From JBCCQH01 sp039024435 (GTDB lineage: Bacteria; Bacteroidota; Bacteroidia; J057; JADKCL01): a stretch of DNA of 6,913 nucleotides. A model generated the notes under the pieces. It had not been told where the DNA came from. It saw nothing but the letters and a program-made list of their open reading frames with translations, and made no database searches. Within the stretch, counting starts at the first letter, position 1; each line of letters opens with the position of its first letter. The stretch covers positions 1-6,913 of the forward strand of contig JBCCQH010000185.1 of NCBI GenBank assembly GCA_039024435.1, read 5' to 3'. Shown piece after piece: positions 1-6,420 of the stretch. The position numbers and the translations under genes were made by a program.

Positions 1-1288
1 AAAGCCGCTCCCCGAGCGCCGGCAAATCGCCTTTACCCACGCGGGCCTGGGCAAGCTGGGCCTGGACCTGGATGCGACGCACTACCTCCGGACGGAATTT
101 ATCCAAGGGCTCGGCGGCGATTACCGCGCGCGTCTGCTGGGCGATCTGGGCGACAGCGCAGCGGAAAACTGGGCGTGGGGCGGTCCCCGCAATGAGGTCA
201 TCCACGCGGTGCTAATGCGCTACGCCATTGACCAGACGACCCTCCAAAAGAGCCAGGGTCCACTCGACGCCACCCTCGCCGATGCCGATATTGTCTGCAC
301 CGCTCGGCTGGACACCATCCCGAATCCCATGCACAAAGAACATTTTGGGTTTCGGGATGGGGTCTCGCAGCCGATCATTCCCGGACTGAAAAAATCGGGC
401 ACCCCGGGCAACCCCGAATCGCCCGCCGGCGAATTCATCCTCGGCTACAACAATGCCTACCACGAGCTTCCCGATTCCCCTTTGGTGCCGACCAACCAGG
501 ACCCGCAGGGCATCCTCCCGACCGCCCAAGATTCCGCGTTTCGCGATTTGGGGCGCAATGGCAGCTACATGATCTTCCGCCAGTTGTCCCAGGACGTGAA
601 GGGCTTCTGGGGTTTCATTCAGGAAGCGGTCCGAAAAGAAAATCCGGACGCCGGTCCTGGGCCGGCCATCCAACTCGCCGCCAAGATGGTGGGTCGCTGG
701 CCCAGCGGTTGCCCCATCACGGTCTCGCCCGAGGAAGACAAGCCCGACCTAGCCCGGGAAAACGATTTTCTCTATTACGAGCAAGATCTTGAGGGGTTCA
801 AGTGCCCGGTGGGATCGCACGTGCGCCGCAGCAATCCCCGAGATTCCCTGCAGCGCAACAAGCCCGAGCGGGCGCAGCGCATCTCCCAGCGGCACCGCAT
901 CCTGCGCCGGGGCCGGATTTACGGCGCGCCCCTAAGCCCGGATTTTGAACCGAGCAGTTTCCTCAGCGCGCCCGACGATGGCGCCCCCCGTGGCCTGCAC
1001 TTTATCTGCTTCAATACCGACATCGCCCGGCAGTTTGAATTCATCCAGCACACCTGGAACAACAACACCAAGTTTGAGGGGATGTACGAAGATCCGGATC
1101 CGGTCCTCGGGATCAAGGATTCGCGGAACAAAGCGTTCACCCACGATTTTACGATACCGGCTCAGCCCATTCGCCGCAAAGTGCAAGGGCTGAAGCGGCA
1201 CGTCCACGTGGTGGGCGGCGCTTACTTTTTCATGCCGGGAATGCGCGGGCTGAAGTACCTGGCCTACATGAACTCTGAAAGCTCCTGA
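1..1288 (+). CDS. DyP-type heme peroxidase, 5' end cut off by the window
   Basis: The frame is open from the left edge (first full codon at base 2) to TGA at 1286-1288, giving 428 visible residues, so the true start lies outside. The GTG at 209 is internal: recognisable DyP sequence (QIAFTHAGLGKLGL, then LGD and NWAWGG) precedes it. DyP hallmarks appear in order. GFRDG has the distal catalytic Asp at visible residue 119. GSHVRRSNPRD has the proximal heme-ligand His at visible residue 273. HRILRRGRIYG carries the distal Arg. A C-terminal GLHFICFNTDIARQFEFIQ segment follows. The family oxidises dyes, phenolics and other substrates with H2O2; the natural substrate cannot be read from sequence. 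Whether the protein is exported is unknown because the N-terminus is missing. The next gene starts one base after the stop, which indicates one operon with the P450. Confidence 0.93.
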   Translation, partial: KPLPERRQIAFTHAGLGKLGLDLDATHYLRTEFIQGLGGDYRARLLGDLGDSAAENWAWGGPRNEVIHAVLMRYAIDQTTLQKSQGPLDATLADADIVCTARLDTIPNPMHKEHFGFRDGVSQPIIPGLKKSGTPGNPESPAGEFILGYNNAYHELPDSPLVPTNQDPQGILPTAQDSAFRDLGRNGSYMIFRQLSQDVKGFWGFIQEAVRKENPDAGPGPAIQLAAKMVGRWPSGCPITVSPEEDKPDLARENDFLYYEQDLEGFKCPVGSHVRRSNPRDSLQRNKPERAQRISQRHRILRRGRIYGAPLSPDFEPSSFLSAPDDGAPRGLHFICFNTDIARQFEFIQHTWNNNTKFEGMYEDPDPVLGIKDSRNKAFTHDFTIPAQPIRRKVQGLKRHVHVVGGAYFFMPGMRGLKYLAYMNSESS

Positions 1289-1289
1289 T

Positions 1290-2474
1290 ATGTCGATCAA
1301 ATCTGCCCTGACGCTATTCCTGTACCGCGTAGCCCGCAACATCGCACCGGTGGTCCGCTACAAATCGAGTACGTTTGTTTTTCGCTATGCGGATGTCGTC
1401 GAAGTTTTGGAACGCGACGAAGATTTCACCATCGGCCCGATCAATGCGGTGAATGTCGAACGGCACGTGGGGCCGTTCCTGCTCGGACTGGATGCGGGCC
1501 CCCAACTCAAGCACGAGCAGGGGGTCATGTACGGAATCATTTTGCGCGAAGATGCCCATCGCATCCAAATCGCGGCCCGAAAATTGGCGGAAAAATTGCT
1601 CGACGAAGCCACCGCCCGCAAAAGTCTGGACCTCGTCGCGGATTTTACCCGGATTGTACCCCTGCGGACGGTCGGCGATTACTTTGGGGTCAATGGTGCG
1701 CCGGAAGCGGACCTTCTGCGCTGGAACCGGCTCATCTTTTGGGACATATTCCTGAACCTGGACGACGATCCCGACCTCCGAAGCCGCGCCACGGTCGCTT
1801 CCGATGAGTGGAACAAGTACCTGCTCGACATCATCGAAGCCCGCGCGGAAGTCGCCCAGCGCGGCGGTCGCCTCCCCAACGATGTCATCTCCCGGCTGGT
1901 GAGCTTGCAGGGAAGCGGCAAACCCGCACTCGACAACGACGGCATCCGCCGCAATGTCTCCGGCTCCTACCTGGGCGGGGAAGAACCGATCTCGCGGGTC
2001 TGCGCCCACGCCCTATTTGAGCTGTTCAAACGCCCCAAAGCCCTCGCGGCCGCCCGCAAATCCAGTGAGGAAAACGACCTCAAAGCGGTACGGGGGCTGG
2101 CCCTGGATGCCTTGCGCTACAAGCCGTCGAATCCTTTGCTGATCCGCTATTCCGAAGAGGAAAAGTACGTCTCGGCTTCCGGCAAACGCCGCAAAATCAA
2201 AGCCCAAAGCAAGGTCTACGCCATGACCCAATCGGCGATGTTTGACCCCACGGTTTTCCCCAAACCCCGCAAGATCCTCCCGGATCGCCCCCTGGACAGT
2301 TACTTGCACTTCGGTTGGGGCCTGCACATCTGCTACGGAAACTACATCAACTACGTAATCATTCCCGAGATCATCATGGCCATTTTGCGGCGTCCCGAGT
2401 GGGCGCCGGATGGCGATATGGTCTACGAGGGCACCTTCCCCGACCGCTGGCCCTGGAAGCTCACCGAGGGCTGA
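1290..2474 (+). CDS. Atypical cytochrome P450, candidate peroxygenase or hydroperoxide-processing enzyme
   Basis: This is a 394-residue soluble-type P450 with no signal peptide or membrane anchor. The length is normal for bacterial P450s. The heme-thiolate loop HFGWGLHICYGNY fits FxxGxxxCxG, with Phe341, Gly344, Cys348 (heme ligand) and Gly350. It is preceded by a recognisable meander segment (FDPTVFPKPRKILPDRP). Two core motifs deviate. The I-helix, normally (A/G)Gx(D/E)T, reads Gly229-Gly230-Glu231-Glu232-Pro233-Ile234, so the oxygen-activating Thr is replaced by Pro. The K-helix ExxR reads Asp273-Ala-Leu-Arg276. Pro at the Thr position is also known in CYP152 peroxygenases, which use H2O2 instead of a reductase. 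ATG at 1290 starts one base after the peroxidase TGA and is the only reasonable start. No ferredoxin or reductase gene is in the window. The fold is secure; peroxygenase activity is inference. Confidence 0.9.
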   Translation: MSIKSALTLFLYRVARNIAPVVRYKSSTFVFRYADVVEVLERDEDFTIGPINAVNVERHVGPFLLGLDAGPQLKHEQGVMYGIILREDAHRIQIAARKLAEKLLDEATARKSLDLVADFTRIVPLRTVGDYFGVNGAPEADLLRWNRLIFWDIFLNLDDDPDLRSRATVASDEWNKYLLDIIEARAEVAQRGGRLPNDVISRLVSLQGSGKPALDNDGIRRNVSGSYLGGEEPISRVCAHALFELFKRPKALAAARKSSEENDLKAVRGLALDALRYKPSNPLLIRYSEEEKYVSASGKRRKIKAQSKVYAMTQSAMFDPTVFPKPRKILPDRPLDSYLHFGWGLHICYGNYINYVIIPEIIMAILRRPEWAPDGDMVYEGTFPDRWPWKLTEG

Positions 2475-2520
2475 GGGATGCCCGGGCTGAGAACCTTCGG
2501 TAAATTTTTCCTCGATCAGA

Positions 2521-2536
2521 GCCCCGCCCGCGGGGC
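2521..2536. terminator. GC-rich hairpin between convergent genes
   Basis: GCCCCG, loop CCCG, CGGGGC forms a perfect 6-bp stem in the 68-bp gap between the stop codons of the P450 gene (+) and the flippase-like gene (-). Its position suits a shared terminator. Neither strand has a T-run directly after the stem, so it is not a classical intrinsic terminator. Confidence 0.35.
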
Positions 2537-2542
2537 ATTGCA

Positions 2543-3526
2543 TCACTCAATCCGCTGCAACGCGACCACTCCGATCAGCGTTGGCAAGAGGATATTGATC
2601 AGATACAACAGAAAGGTGCTGCTGAAGGCGCACACCGGATCCACGCCGTAATAAGACATCACCAGGATCGCAACCGACTCGCGGACGCCCAGTTCAAAAA
2701 TTCCCATGACCGGCAAAACTGATTTTCCGAGAAAGATCAACGCCACCATGCAGTAGGCCAGCAACAGGCCGTCTTCCACTTGATAGCCAAAGGCCAGCAT
2801 CAGCAGGACGTATTGGGAGGAAAACACCATGTAACGCAAGAAGGACAGCCCCAACACCCGCCGGACCAAACGCCAGGGCAAATGTTCCATTGCGTACTTC
2901 AATTTCCGCACCCACTCCGACTTGCTCCAGGCACCGGGCAATAGTCCCGCCAAGCGCCCCGGTGCCGCCAAAAACAAGCCAATGAACACCGTCATGGCCA
3001 GGGTAAAAATCACAAACAGCAGGCGCACCCCGGGGTCTTGCAGCAAGGCGCCCGCCACGCCGGCATCCCGCCATATCAGTCCCCCAAAGGCGGCAAATCC
3101 CGTCACCAGCGTCACCAGCAGTTGGCAGATCCGATCAATGAAAGTGGCGACAATGGCCTCGACCCGGCGCCCTTCGGCCAGGAAGAGAATCCGTCCCGCA
3201 TACTCACCGATGCGGTTCGGGGTGAACACCCCGGCGGCCATCCCGGCAAATACCGCCACCACCGATTTCCCCAGCGAAAGCACCGCATAAAACGGCTTCA
3301 AAATGATGCGCCACTTTTGCGCCTCCAAAGCGTAGTTCAGGCCCATGAGCCCGATCACCACGCCCAACAGCGCCATCCGCGACCCTTCCCAGCCGGAGCC
3401 CCACATCCGCTCCATCTCCGCCCGGCGGTCGTACAGCTTCCAGCCCACGTAGACCAAGGCCAGCACCGTCGAAACGATCCGAAAGGCCAAAATCCACTGC
3501 CGGCGGTGTCGGGAAAATGTCGTCAC
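2543..3526 (-). CDS. Flippase-like integral membrane protein (LPG synthase TM-domain / UPF0104 type)
   Basis: This 327-residue protein is largely hydrophobic, with about eight membrane segments, for example near residues 11-29, 51-66, 85-101, 123-150, 167-188, 230-248, 254-276 and 300-323. Family-type motifs are NYALEAQKW (64-72), TPNRIGEYAGR (102-112), FIDR (129-132) and LPVMGIFELGVRES (271-284). They match the membrane domain also found in lysyl-phosphatidylglycerol synthases, but no aminoacyl-transferase domain is attached, so lipid lysinylation is not expected. Stand-alone members are annotated as flippase-like and are thought to handle lipids or lipid-linked intermediates; the substrate is unknown. 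Translation probably starts at GTG (3524-3526), whose bases overlap the TGA of the upstream ribonuclease gene as GTGA. This suggests translational coupling and one operon. Confidence 0.85.
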   Translation of the reverse strand: MTTFSRHRRQWILAFRIVSTVLALVYVGWKLYDRRAEMERMWGSGWEGSRMALLGVVIGLMGLNYALEAQKWRIILKPFYAVLSLGKSVVAVFAGMAAGVFTPNRIGEYAGRILFLAEGRRVEAIVATFIDRICQLLVTLVTGFAAFGGLIWRDAGVAGALLQDPGVRLLFVIFTLAMTVFIGLFLAAPGRLAGLLPGAWSKSEWVRKLKYAMEHLPWRLVRRVLGLSFLRYMVFSSQYVLLMLAFGYQVEDGLLLAYCMVALIFLGKSVLPVMGIFELGVRESVAILVMSYYGVDPVCAFSSTFLLYLINILLPTLIGVVALQRIE

Positions 3527-4926
3527 AGCCGCAGTGATTCCCCCCGCATCGGCGCCAGTACGTGCGCGTACCCCCGCGCAATGAGGTGGTCCCGAAACTT
3601 TTCCGCCCGGTCTTCTTCCCCGTGGACCAGAAAAATCTGCTTGATTTTTTCCGGATCCTGCCCGGCCCGAATGAATTGGTACATTTCGTTTTGGCCGGCG
3701 TGGCCGCTGTAGGCATTCAGGCGCACGACATTGGCCCGGACCCGGTACTCGTCGCCGAAGATCCGCACTTTTTTGTCCCCCCGGACGATCCGGGCCCCGA
3801 GGGTGTTTTTTGCGCAGTATCCCACCACCAGGATGGTATTGCGCGGGTCCTCAATGGTGTGGCTGAGGTGGTGCAGCACCCGGCCGGCGGTCATCATCCC
3901 GGACGAGCTGATCACGATAAAGGGGCCATCCCGCTCGTTCAGGGCCTTGGAGTCCTTCGCTTCCCGGATATAGTGCAGCCCGTTGAAACCGAAGGGGTTC
4001 GGATCCCAGGTCATGTATTCCAGCAGTTCTTCGTCGTAGCACTCGGGATGCATCCGGAAGACCTCGGTGGCATTGACCGCCAGTGGACTGTCGATGTACA
4101 CGGGGATGGGCGGGAGTTTGCCTTCGGTCTCCAACTGGTCAAGGGACTGGACGATGTTCTGCGTCCGCCCGACGCTGAAGGCGGGAATGACGAGGATGCC
4201 GCGCTTCTTTACGCAGGCTTCCTGGATGATGTCCAGCAGGAGTCCTTGAGAATCCTGGATCGTTTCGTGGACGCGCCCGCCGTAGGTCGATTCACTGATC
4301 AGGTAATCGCACGGCGGCATCGGGACGGGATCGCGCAGGATCCTCCGGCCCGGACGCCCAATGTCGCCGGTAAATCCGATTTTCACCGTCTCACCGCCTT
4401 CCCGGATCCGCAGGGACACCGAGGCGGAGCCCAGCATGTGCCCGGCATCCAGGAACAGCAATTCGATGTCTTCGTCGATTGGGGTCCAATGTCCGTAGGG
4501 CAGGGTCACGAAGTTGCCCAGGGCGGCCGGGACATCGGCCAGGGTGTAGAGCGGCGCGATGGGGTCCAGTCCGCGGCGGCGGCGGTACCGGTTCTCGTAC
4601 TTGGCGTCTTTTTCCTGGATGCCGGCGCTGTCGGTCAGCAGCAGGGTCGCGAGGTCCTTGGTGCCGTGGGTGCAGTAGATTTTGCCCCGAAATCCGGCTT
4701 TGACCAGTTGCGGGATGTTGCCGCAGTGGTCGATGTGGGCGTGGGACAATATGAGCAGGTCGATCTCTTCCGGCGGGCAGGGAAAGCTGCGGTTGTACTC
4801 GTCGGCAAAGCCTTCTTTTCCCTGGTAGAGGCCACAATCGAGGAGAATTTTCTTGCCATTGTCCAAGTGGATCAGGTGCATGCTGCCGGTAACCGTCCGG
4901 GCTGCCCCCCAAAATTTCAGGATCAT
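3523..4926 (-). CDS. Beta-CASP metallo-beta-lactamase ribonuclease (CPSF / TTHA0252-like)
   Basis: From ATG at 4926 the protein has 467 residues, a normal length for bacterial beta-CASP RNases. It starts MILKFWGAARTVTGSMHLI, the usual N-terminus of the family. The open frame extends upstream to 5046, but those 40 residues look non-family. Metal-binding motifs are Asp30 (LLDCG), HAHIDH (62-67), His163 (DAGHMLGSAS) and Asp188 (FTGDIG). Beta-CASP motifs are Glu212 (SESTYGGR), GMMTAGRVLHHL (343-354) with the motif B His, and SGHAGQ with His409. The terminal His435 (LVHGEE) completes the zinc site. All catalytic residues are present, so an active cytoplasmic two-zinc nuclease is expected, acting in RNA processing or decay; the exact target is unknown. 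The gene overlaps the flippase-like gene by four bases and is divergent from ruvC. No clear Shine-Dalgarno precedes the start, as is common in Bacteroidota. Confidence 0.92.
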   Translation of the reverse strand: MILKFWGAARTVTGSMHLIHLDNGKKILLDCGLYQGKEGFADEYNRSFPCPPEEIDLLILSHAHIDHCGNIPQLVKAGFRGKIYCTHGTKDLATLLLTDSAGIQEKDAKYENRYRRRRGLDPIAPLYTLADVPAALGNFVTLPYGHWTPIDEDIELLFLDAGHMLGSASVSLRIREGGETVKIGFTGDIGRPGRRILRDPVPMPPCDYLISESTYGGRVHETIQDSQGLLLDIIQEACVKKRGILVIPAFSVGRTQNIVQSLDQLETEGKLPPIPVYIDSPLAVNATEVFRMHPECYDEELLEYMTWDPNPFGFNGLHYIREAKDSKALNERDGPFIVISSSGMMTAGRVLHHLSHTIEDPRNTILVVGYCAKNTLGARIVRGDKKVRIFGDEYRVRANVVRLNAYSGHAGQNEMYQFIRAGQDPEKIKQIFLVHGEEDRAEKFRDHLIARGYAHVLAPMRGESLRL

Positions 4927-5076
4927 ATCTGCGCAATTTCGTGAAAGGTAGCGGTTGCCATCCCGGCTCAAATTAGCATTTTTTCCCCAGCCGTCCGGCG
5001 GGTGCGGCACACGGGGGCTGCCGGCAGTGGAGATTCCCCTTCCCATTTGTCACCCATTGTGCGTAATTTCGATTGT
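4927..5076. promoter_or_regulatory. Divergent promoter region between the ribonuclease gene and ruvC
   Basis: This 150-bp space must hold the start signals of both divergent genes. Two near-identical 12-mers, TGCGCAATTTCG at 4930-4941 and TGCGTAATTTCG at 5060-5071, lie in the same orientation 3 and 5 bases from the two start codons. A 10-bp perfect palindrome, CTGCCGGCAG, lies at 5018-5027. No convincing Bacteroidota-type promoter (TTTG with TAnnTTTG at proper spacing) was found, so exact promoter positions are not claimed. Confidence 0.4.
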
Positions 5077-5667
5077 ATGGCGACTCCCACCGATACTGAA
5101 CGCATCATTCTGGGCATTGATCCGGGGACCAATATCACCGGCTACGGCGTGATCCGCTGCGTGGGCAATCGGATGGCGATCATCAATTACGGCATCATCG
5201 ACATGCGCAAGGTCAAGGACAATGACCACTCGCTGAAGTTGAAGCGGATCTTTGAGCGGACCTTGGGCCTGATCGAGGAGTACCTGCCGGACGAGATGGC
5301 GATTGAGGCGCCTTTCTACGGCAAAAATGTCCAGTCAATGCTCAAATTGGGGCGGGCCCAGGGCGTGGCGATGGCGGCGGCCCTTTACCGCGAGGTTCCC
5401 ATCCGCGAATACGCCCCCAAAAAGGTCAAAATGGCCATCACCGGCAGTGGCAACGCCGGGAAGTCGCAGGTGATGGCGATGCTGGAAAAGTTGCTTCATT
5501 TCAAGTTTGCCGAAGCGACGGCGCTGGACGCCTCGGACGGATTGGCGGTGGCGGTGTGCCATTTCTTGCAGCGCGATCTCCCGCAGCATTCGCCCAGCAA
5601 AAAGAAAGGCAACCGCAAGAGCGCCTGGGGCAATTTCATCGCCAACAATCCCGACCGCCTGAAATAA
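5077..5667 (+). CDS. ruvC: Holliday junction resolvase RuvC
   Basis: This 196-residue protein is the RuvC endonuclease, which cuts Holliday junctions symmetrically with the RuvAB branch-migration complex during recombinational repair. All four catalytic acids are visible: Asp15 (LGIDPGT), Glu77 (AIEAPFYGKN), Asp151 and Asp154 (LDASDGLAVAVCH). KNVQSMLKLGRAQGVAMAA (83-101) and KKVKMAITGSGNAGK (115-129) are family-typical, and the second is characteristic of Bacteroidota members. The basic tail from about residue 165 (SPSKKKGNRKSAW, ending NNPDRLK) extends beyond the core and is also seen in that phylum. ATG at 5077 is chosen because the catalytic strand begins a few residues later, as in homologues; the frame is open upstream to 5002 without family sequence. 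No ruvA or ruvB is adjacent, so this ruvC is not in a visible ruv operon. Confidence 0.97.
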   Translation: MATPTDTERIILGIDPGTNITGYGVIRCVGNRMAIINYGIIDMRKVKDNDHSLKLKRIFERTLGLIEEYLPDEMAIEAPFYGKNVQSMLKLGRAQGVAMAAALYREVPIREYAPKKVKMAITGSGNAGKSQVMAMLEKLLHFKFAEATALDASDGLAVAVCHFLQRDLPQHSPSKKKGNRKSAWGNFIANNPDRLK

Positions 5668-5674
5668 TTTTCCG

Positions 5675-5722
5675 GCCCCGTAAATAATTATTCGGCGTTT
5701 TGTGCATTGTTTATTCCGGGGC
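5675..5722 (+). terminator. Possible ruvC terminator hairpin
   Basis: GCCCCG at 5675-5680 pairs with CGGGGC at 5717-5722. Inside this, AATAA (5683-5687) pairs with TTATT (5711-5715) across a small internal loop. The apical loop is 23 bases and a T-rich stretch follows (CTCCTTTCTATTCTTCT). It begins 7 bases after the ruvC stop. The large loop and interrupted stem make it weak. Confidence 0.3.
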
Positions 5723-6015
5723 ACTCCTTTCTATTCTTCTGGTATTCAGCGGACTTAACCACATCCTTGTAACATTTCGGTCAACAATCCCTGGCAAAAA
5801 ATCCGCGCTAAGTCGAAAAATTCACAATTCACCCGTGAGGAACGACATATAGATGTAGCAGCACTTTTAATGGCTTCGCGCCGGAGGTGATGCGGCGTTA
5901 TTTCAGGATCGGATGGCTCCGGCCGCCTCAAGCAGCAATCATTCCGAACGGGTAACTGACTTACACTTTTCTTACCCCCCCGGCACCCACGAGTCATCAA
6001 TCAACAGAGCACCGT

Positions 6016-6046
6016 GTTGTGGGCGGGCCGTGTGCCCGCCTGCAGC
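6016..6046 (+). promoter_or_regulatory. Strong RNA hairpin just upstream of a ribosome binding site
   Basis: GGCGGGC (6022-6028), loop CGTGT, GCCCGCC (6034-6040) is a perfect 7-bp GC stem. In RNA it extends to 13 pairs (6016-6028 with 6034-6046) with three G-U pairs. It ends two bases before the AAGGA motif (6049-6053) of the small ORF. It could affect translation initiation or protect the mRNA 5' end; it has no following T-run and so is unlikely to be a terminator. Confidence 0.45.
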
Positions 6047-6060
6047 CCAAGGACAGACGC

Positions 6061-6222
6061 ATGAGCGGAAACGAAACAGAACAGCCCCCACGCCGGCCGG
6101 ATCCCCCGGCCGAGACCGGACGTCCCGAGCGCCGTCCGGGGGATGTGCCGAATCGTCCGCCTCCGGAGCGTCGTCCCGCCGCCGATTCTCCACCGGAGTC
6201 AGATCAATCTGAGAACACTTAG
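6061..6222 (+). CDS. Small Pro/Arg/Glu-rich, probably disordered protein (53 aa)
   Basis: ATG at 6061 is preceded at 7-base spacing by AAGGA (6049-6053), a good Shine-Dalgarno and unusual for Bacteroidota. The ORF ends at TAG 6220-6222. The product starts MSGNETEQPPRRPDPP and consists mostly of Pro, Arg, Glu, Asp and Ser, with a loose internal repeat (GRPERRPGD and PPERRPAAD). It has no membrane segment, signal peptide or cysteine and is likely unstructured. Codon third positions are GC-rich, as in the neighbouring genes. The flanking hairpins (6016-6046 and 6246-6276) support a separate small transcription unit. I do not recognise the protein and assign no function. A chance ORF in GC-rich intergenic DNA is the main alternative. 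Confidence 0.42.
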   Translation: MSGNETEQPPRRPDPPAETGRPERRPGDVPNRPPPERRPAADSPPESDQSENT

Positions 6223-6245
6223 TCAGTTACCATTTTGGAAGGAGA

Positions 6246-6285
6246 GGCCGTCGTTCCCACCCCGGGTTCGGCGGCCCGATCTTTT
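6246..6285 (+). terminator. Possible intrinsic terminator after the small ORF
   Basis: GGCCGTCG (6246-6253) can pair with CGGCGGCC (6269-6276) as an 8-bp RNA stem with one G-U pair and a 15-base loop. TTTT follows at 6282-6285, five bases beyond the stem. It starts 24 bases after the small ORF stop. The short, displaced T-run makes it imperfect. Confidence 0.35.
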
Positions 6286-6420
6286 GGGGGGGTAGGATTA
6301 GAGTTCGTGTTCGTCCAAAATGATGATCTCGGTGCGATTGGGAAACGATATATTTCTGCCGGCACTCCCCGACCGGATTGAGCAACTGCTTTTCCGATGC
6401 GGTGGATTTGGCGGAGATTG

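Larger units (their letters stand above)
5668..6060. other. Intergenic stretch without a supportable gene
   Basis: Between ruvC and the small ORF at 6061, no reading frame on either strand has protein-like composition together with a usable start. The first 200 bases are clearly more AT-rich than the flanking genes. Visible structure includes a weak hairpin after ruvC, an isolated full-length Shine-Dalgarno motif at 5883-5891, the left copy of an 11-bp inverted repeat at 5951-5961, a run of seven C at 5975-5981, and a strong hairpin at 6016-6046. No tRNA or other known RNA was recognised. Confidence 0.6.
5951..6231. repeat. 11-bp perfect inverted repeat flanking the small ORF
   Basis: GGTAACTGACT at 5951-5961 is the exact reverse complement of AGTCAGTTACC at 6221-6231; the right copy overlaps the TAG stop of the small ORF. 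The enclosed segment is 281 bp, in the size range of miniature inverted-repeat elements. No target-site duplication is visible at the outer edges and no transposase is present, so mobility is unproven. Confidence 0.4.

Noticed and set aside
3562..4944. Long open frame on the + strand (about 460 codons)
   Set aside because: It lies antisense to the beta-CASP ribonuclease gene, whose complete motif set is on the minus strand; openness is a by-product of GC-rich codon use.
4927..5046. N-terminal extension of the ribonuclease to 5046
   Set aside because: The 40 extra residues have no family character, and the conserved N-terminus starts at the ATG at 4926.
5046..5071. Bacteroidota-type promoter for ruvC (TTTG at 5046-5049, TAATTTCG at 5064-5071)
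   Set aside because: The second box has a mismatch, the 14-base spacing is too short, and the start would be almost leaderless.
5002..5076. N-terminal extension of RuvC to 5002
   Set aside because: It would add 25 residues before the family start; ATG at 5077 places the catalytic strand as in homologues.
5755..6000. 81-codon minus-strand frame
   Set aside because: It has no ribosome site, no protein-like composition and no recognisable family.
5913..6212. 99-codon + frame overlapping the small ORF
   Set aside because: Its Ser/Arg/Ala-rich, irregular product looks like an off-frame reading of the GC-rich region, and its ATG lies 25 bases from the nearest Shine-Dalgarno.
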